Assembly (NCBI GenBank): GCA_003864495.1
Contig: ML133376.1
Location: forward strand, 186,001 to 250,000
DNA: 64,000 nucleotides
Direction of reading: 5' to 3'
Source: Nemopilema nomurai
Taxonomy: Eukaryota > Cnidaria > Scyphozoa > Rhizostomeae > Rhizostomatidae
Part shown: positions 62,728 through 64,000 of the stretch, piece after piece
Numbering within the stretch: the first letter of the stretch is position 1
Layout of the letters: every line of letters starts with the position of its first letter
Notes under the pieces: generated by a model
What the model saw: only the letters and a program-made list of their open reading frames with translations
Databases searched by the model: none
What the model was told of the DNA's origin: nothing
Position numbers and translations under genes: made by a program

Positions 62728-63694
62728 ATGACGATTGATGATAGGAATGTGTTAATGGAAGCTGCGGGGCAGGGTAGCCTCGATCCGGATCTTTTGGCGC
62801 CATTTCTGTTACTTGCATGTTTGTTGCGGGGCAAAAGATTTTTAAAAAACCCCGTTGATAAAGATGAGTTTGCGTAAGTTGCAGATATTATCACAATTTT
62901 TAGATGTGTATTTCGTTAAATGCTTCATTTACTTAATGATTATGCAGAGTTTACATAATTAAATGCTACATGGACATCTAGATGGATTTATGCATGTGGT
63001 AATATATTAAACCTGAATTTAAAGTTGATTTGCTGAACTGTGAGAAAGGTGATATATAAAGCTCCTGCATTCTGAAGACCCCTAATTCATGATATATTTA
63101 ATTTTAGAACACAGGAAATAAAACATATCATTTTATTAAATTGGACATCGTATGAACTAATTAGTTTATCACCTGGTTTTCTGGCAGCTTTGAATGAGAT
63201 TTTCAAGCAAAGGACTACCAACATAAGGCATTTTTCTACAATCGCCTTTTACGAAAATCATTTCTGCTTGGATAAGCTGAAGCAAAGTTAATTATGAGAT
63301 TAGTCCAATTTGCGATTCTTCAATGTTAATTTAACATTTGAGTATGCATTTGAATTAAGCATACTGGTGATTGCTAGATTGTTGCGTACCGATCTTTGCA
63401 TATGAGTCCTTTGGGTATGTGACTCCAAATTTGATAGATAAGTGAATACAAGGCAAAACACAGAAAAAATTGTGCCATAAAATGTGAGGAAAATGCAGAA
63501 AAAACTAAGCAAAGCATCAAGAATGTAAAAGAATTTTTGAAGCTGAGCTCTCTTCAATCTATTCAAAATATATTCTACATACATCTAAAATATTCTTGAT
63601 AAGTTATATTGTTATTTATGTCCTTTAACACTTTTTAAGTTCCTTTATTTGTTTTCCTTTTTTTTCAGCAAATATGTTTGGAGGCGGCTACATG
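62728..63694 (+). CDS. N-terminal exons of an unidentified gene, running off the window
   Basis: The ATG at 62728 opens an exon to 62873 ending GAG TTT GC before GTAAGT. A second exon, 63669-63694, follows a strong acceptor (CTTTTTTTTCAG), completes the codon as Ala and reads AKYVWRRLH before another GTAAGT donor. The product begins MTIDDRNVLMEAAGQGSLDP, has a hydrophobic stretch (LLAPFLLLACLL) and then KRFLKNPVDKDEFA. The hydrophobic part is short for a membrane helix. Two perfect donors and an in-phase join support a real gene; I cannot name the family. The rest lies beyond 64000. Confidence 0.5.
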
Positions 63695-64000
63695 GTAAGT
63701 TAATATTAGGCTTGCTGACTCTAATGTTAAGCTTCAAAATTCCTGTCTAGACAAGTTTAATTTTGTAGATTTACGGAATACATATTAACGCAAGAGGTTT
63801 TTCAGTTTTATTTCAAAAAGGTTTCATGAATAACTTTTAAATTTATCAGTGGTTTTGTGGAAAATTTATCAATTGTTAATTTTTCAAAGAAATTTAAAGA
63901 TTGATTCATGTCTGACTTGAGCAGATTTGTGGTAGAAGACTATCTGCAGATGGCAACAAACTGAACTGAAAAATACATTTAGGGCTTTTGGAGCATGCAT

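Noticed and set aside
1..64000. CRISPR array, prokaryotic operon, tRNA or rRNA genes
   Set aside because: No spaced direct-repeat array of CRISPR type, no box A/box B pair with cloverleaf, and intron-bearing genes throughout; the tandem arrays present are ordinary mini- and microsatellites.

Overview
This is an intron-rich, AT-rich eukaryotic nuclear window. Its genes have many short exons with canonical GT-AG introns, its family members lie close to vertebrate proteins, and small DNA transposons and minisatellites are scattered through the introns. I infer a slowly evolving invertebrate, most likely an anthozoan cnidarian (coral or anemone); no marker in the window fixes the species.

Layout from left to right. 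Positions 1-5.5 kb hold weak coding traces on the + strand (a possible two-exon gene at 550-1044) and a 480-bp non-autonomous DNA transposon (3961-4440). A + strand C2H2 zinc-finger gene (5574-6571) follows and contains an apparent frame break. After about 4 kb with no convincing gene comes HADHB, the mitochondrial trifunctional-protein beta subunit (3-ketoacyl-CoA thiolase), on the - strand at 10713-21657. All 20 of its coding exons could be assembled into a complete 463-residue protein. A gene-poor stretch (21.7-25.2 kb) separates it from a large - strand protein 4.1 family gene (25264-50277, 25 coding exons, 1600 residues). That gene has an N-terminal FERM domain, an FERM-adjacent region, a charged coiled coil, one unusual 1305-bp exon, and a C-terminal domain. 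At 54367-55524 a two-exon + strand gene encodes a 169-residue four-helix MARVEL-like membrane protein. ABHD6 (monoacylglycerol lipase type, 328 residues, five coding exons) lies on the - strand at 57059-61407. A divergent + strand gene begins at 62728 and runs off the window.

No operon-like grouping exists; the genes are independent eukaryotic units. HADHB and ABHD6 both act in lipid metabolism (mitochondrial beta-oxidation and membrane-lipid hydrolysis), but nothing shows that they are co-regulated. The 4.1 and MARVEL-like proteins are both membrane-cortex candidates and are divergently arranged.

The points most worth following are: the in-frame 435-codon cassette exon of the 4.1 gene; a perfect AGGTCA direct repeat with one-base spacing in a HADHB intron; two inverted copies of a TA-target MITE, one sitting in the centre of a palindrome; and three separate tandem arrays that lie directly against 3' splice sites. 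I found no clear evidence of a new multi-gene system, CRISPR, prokaryotic element or tRNA gene.
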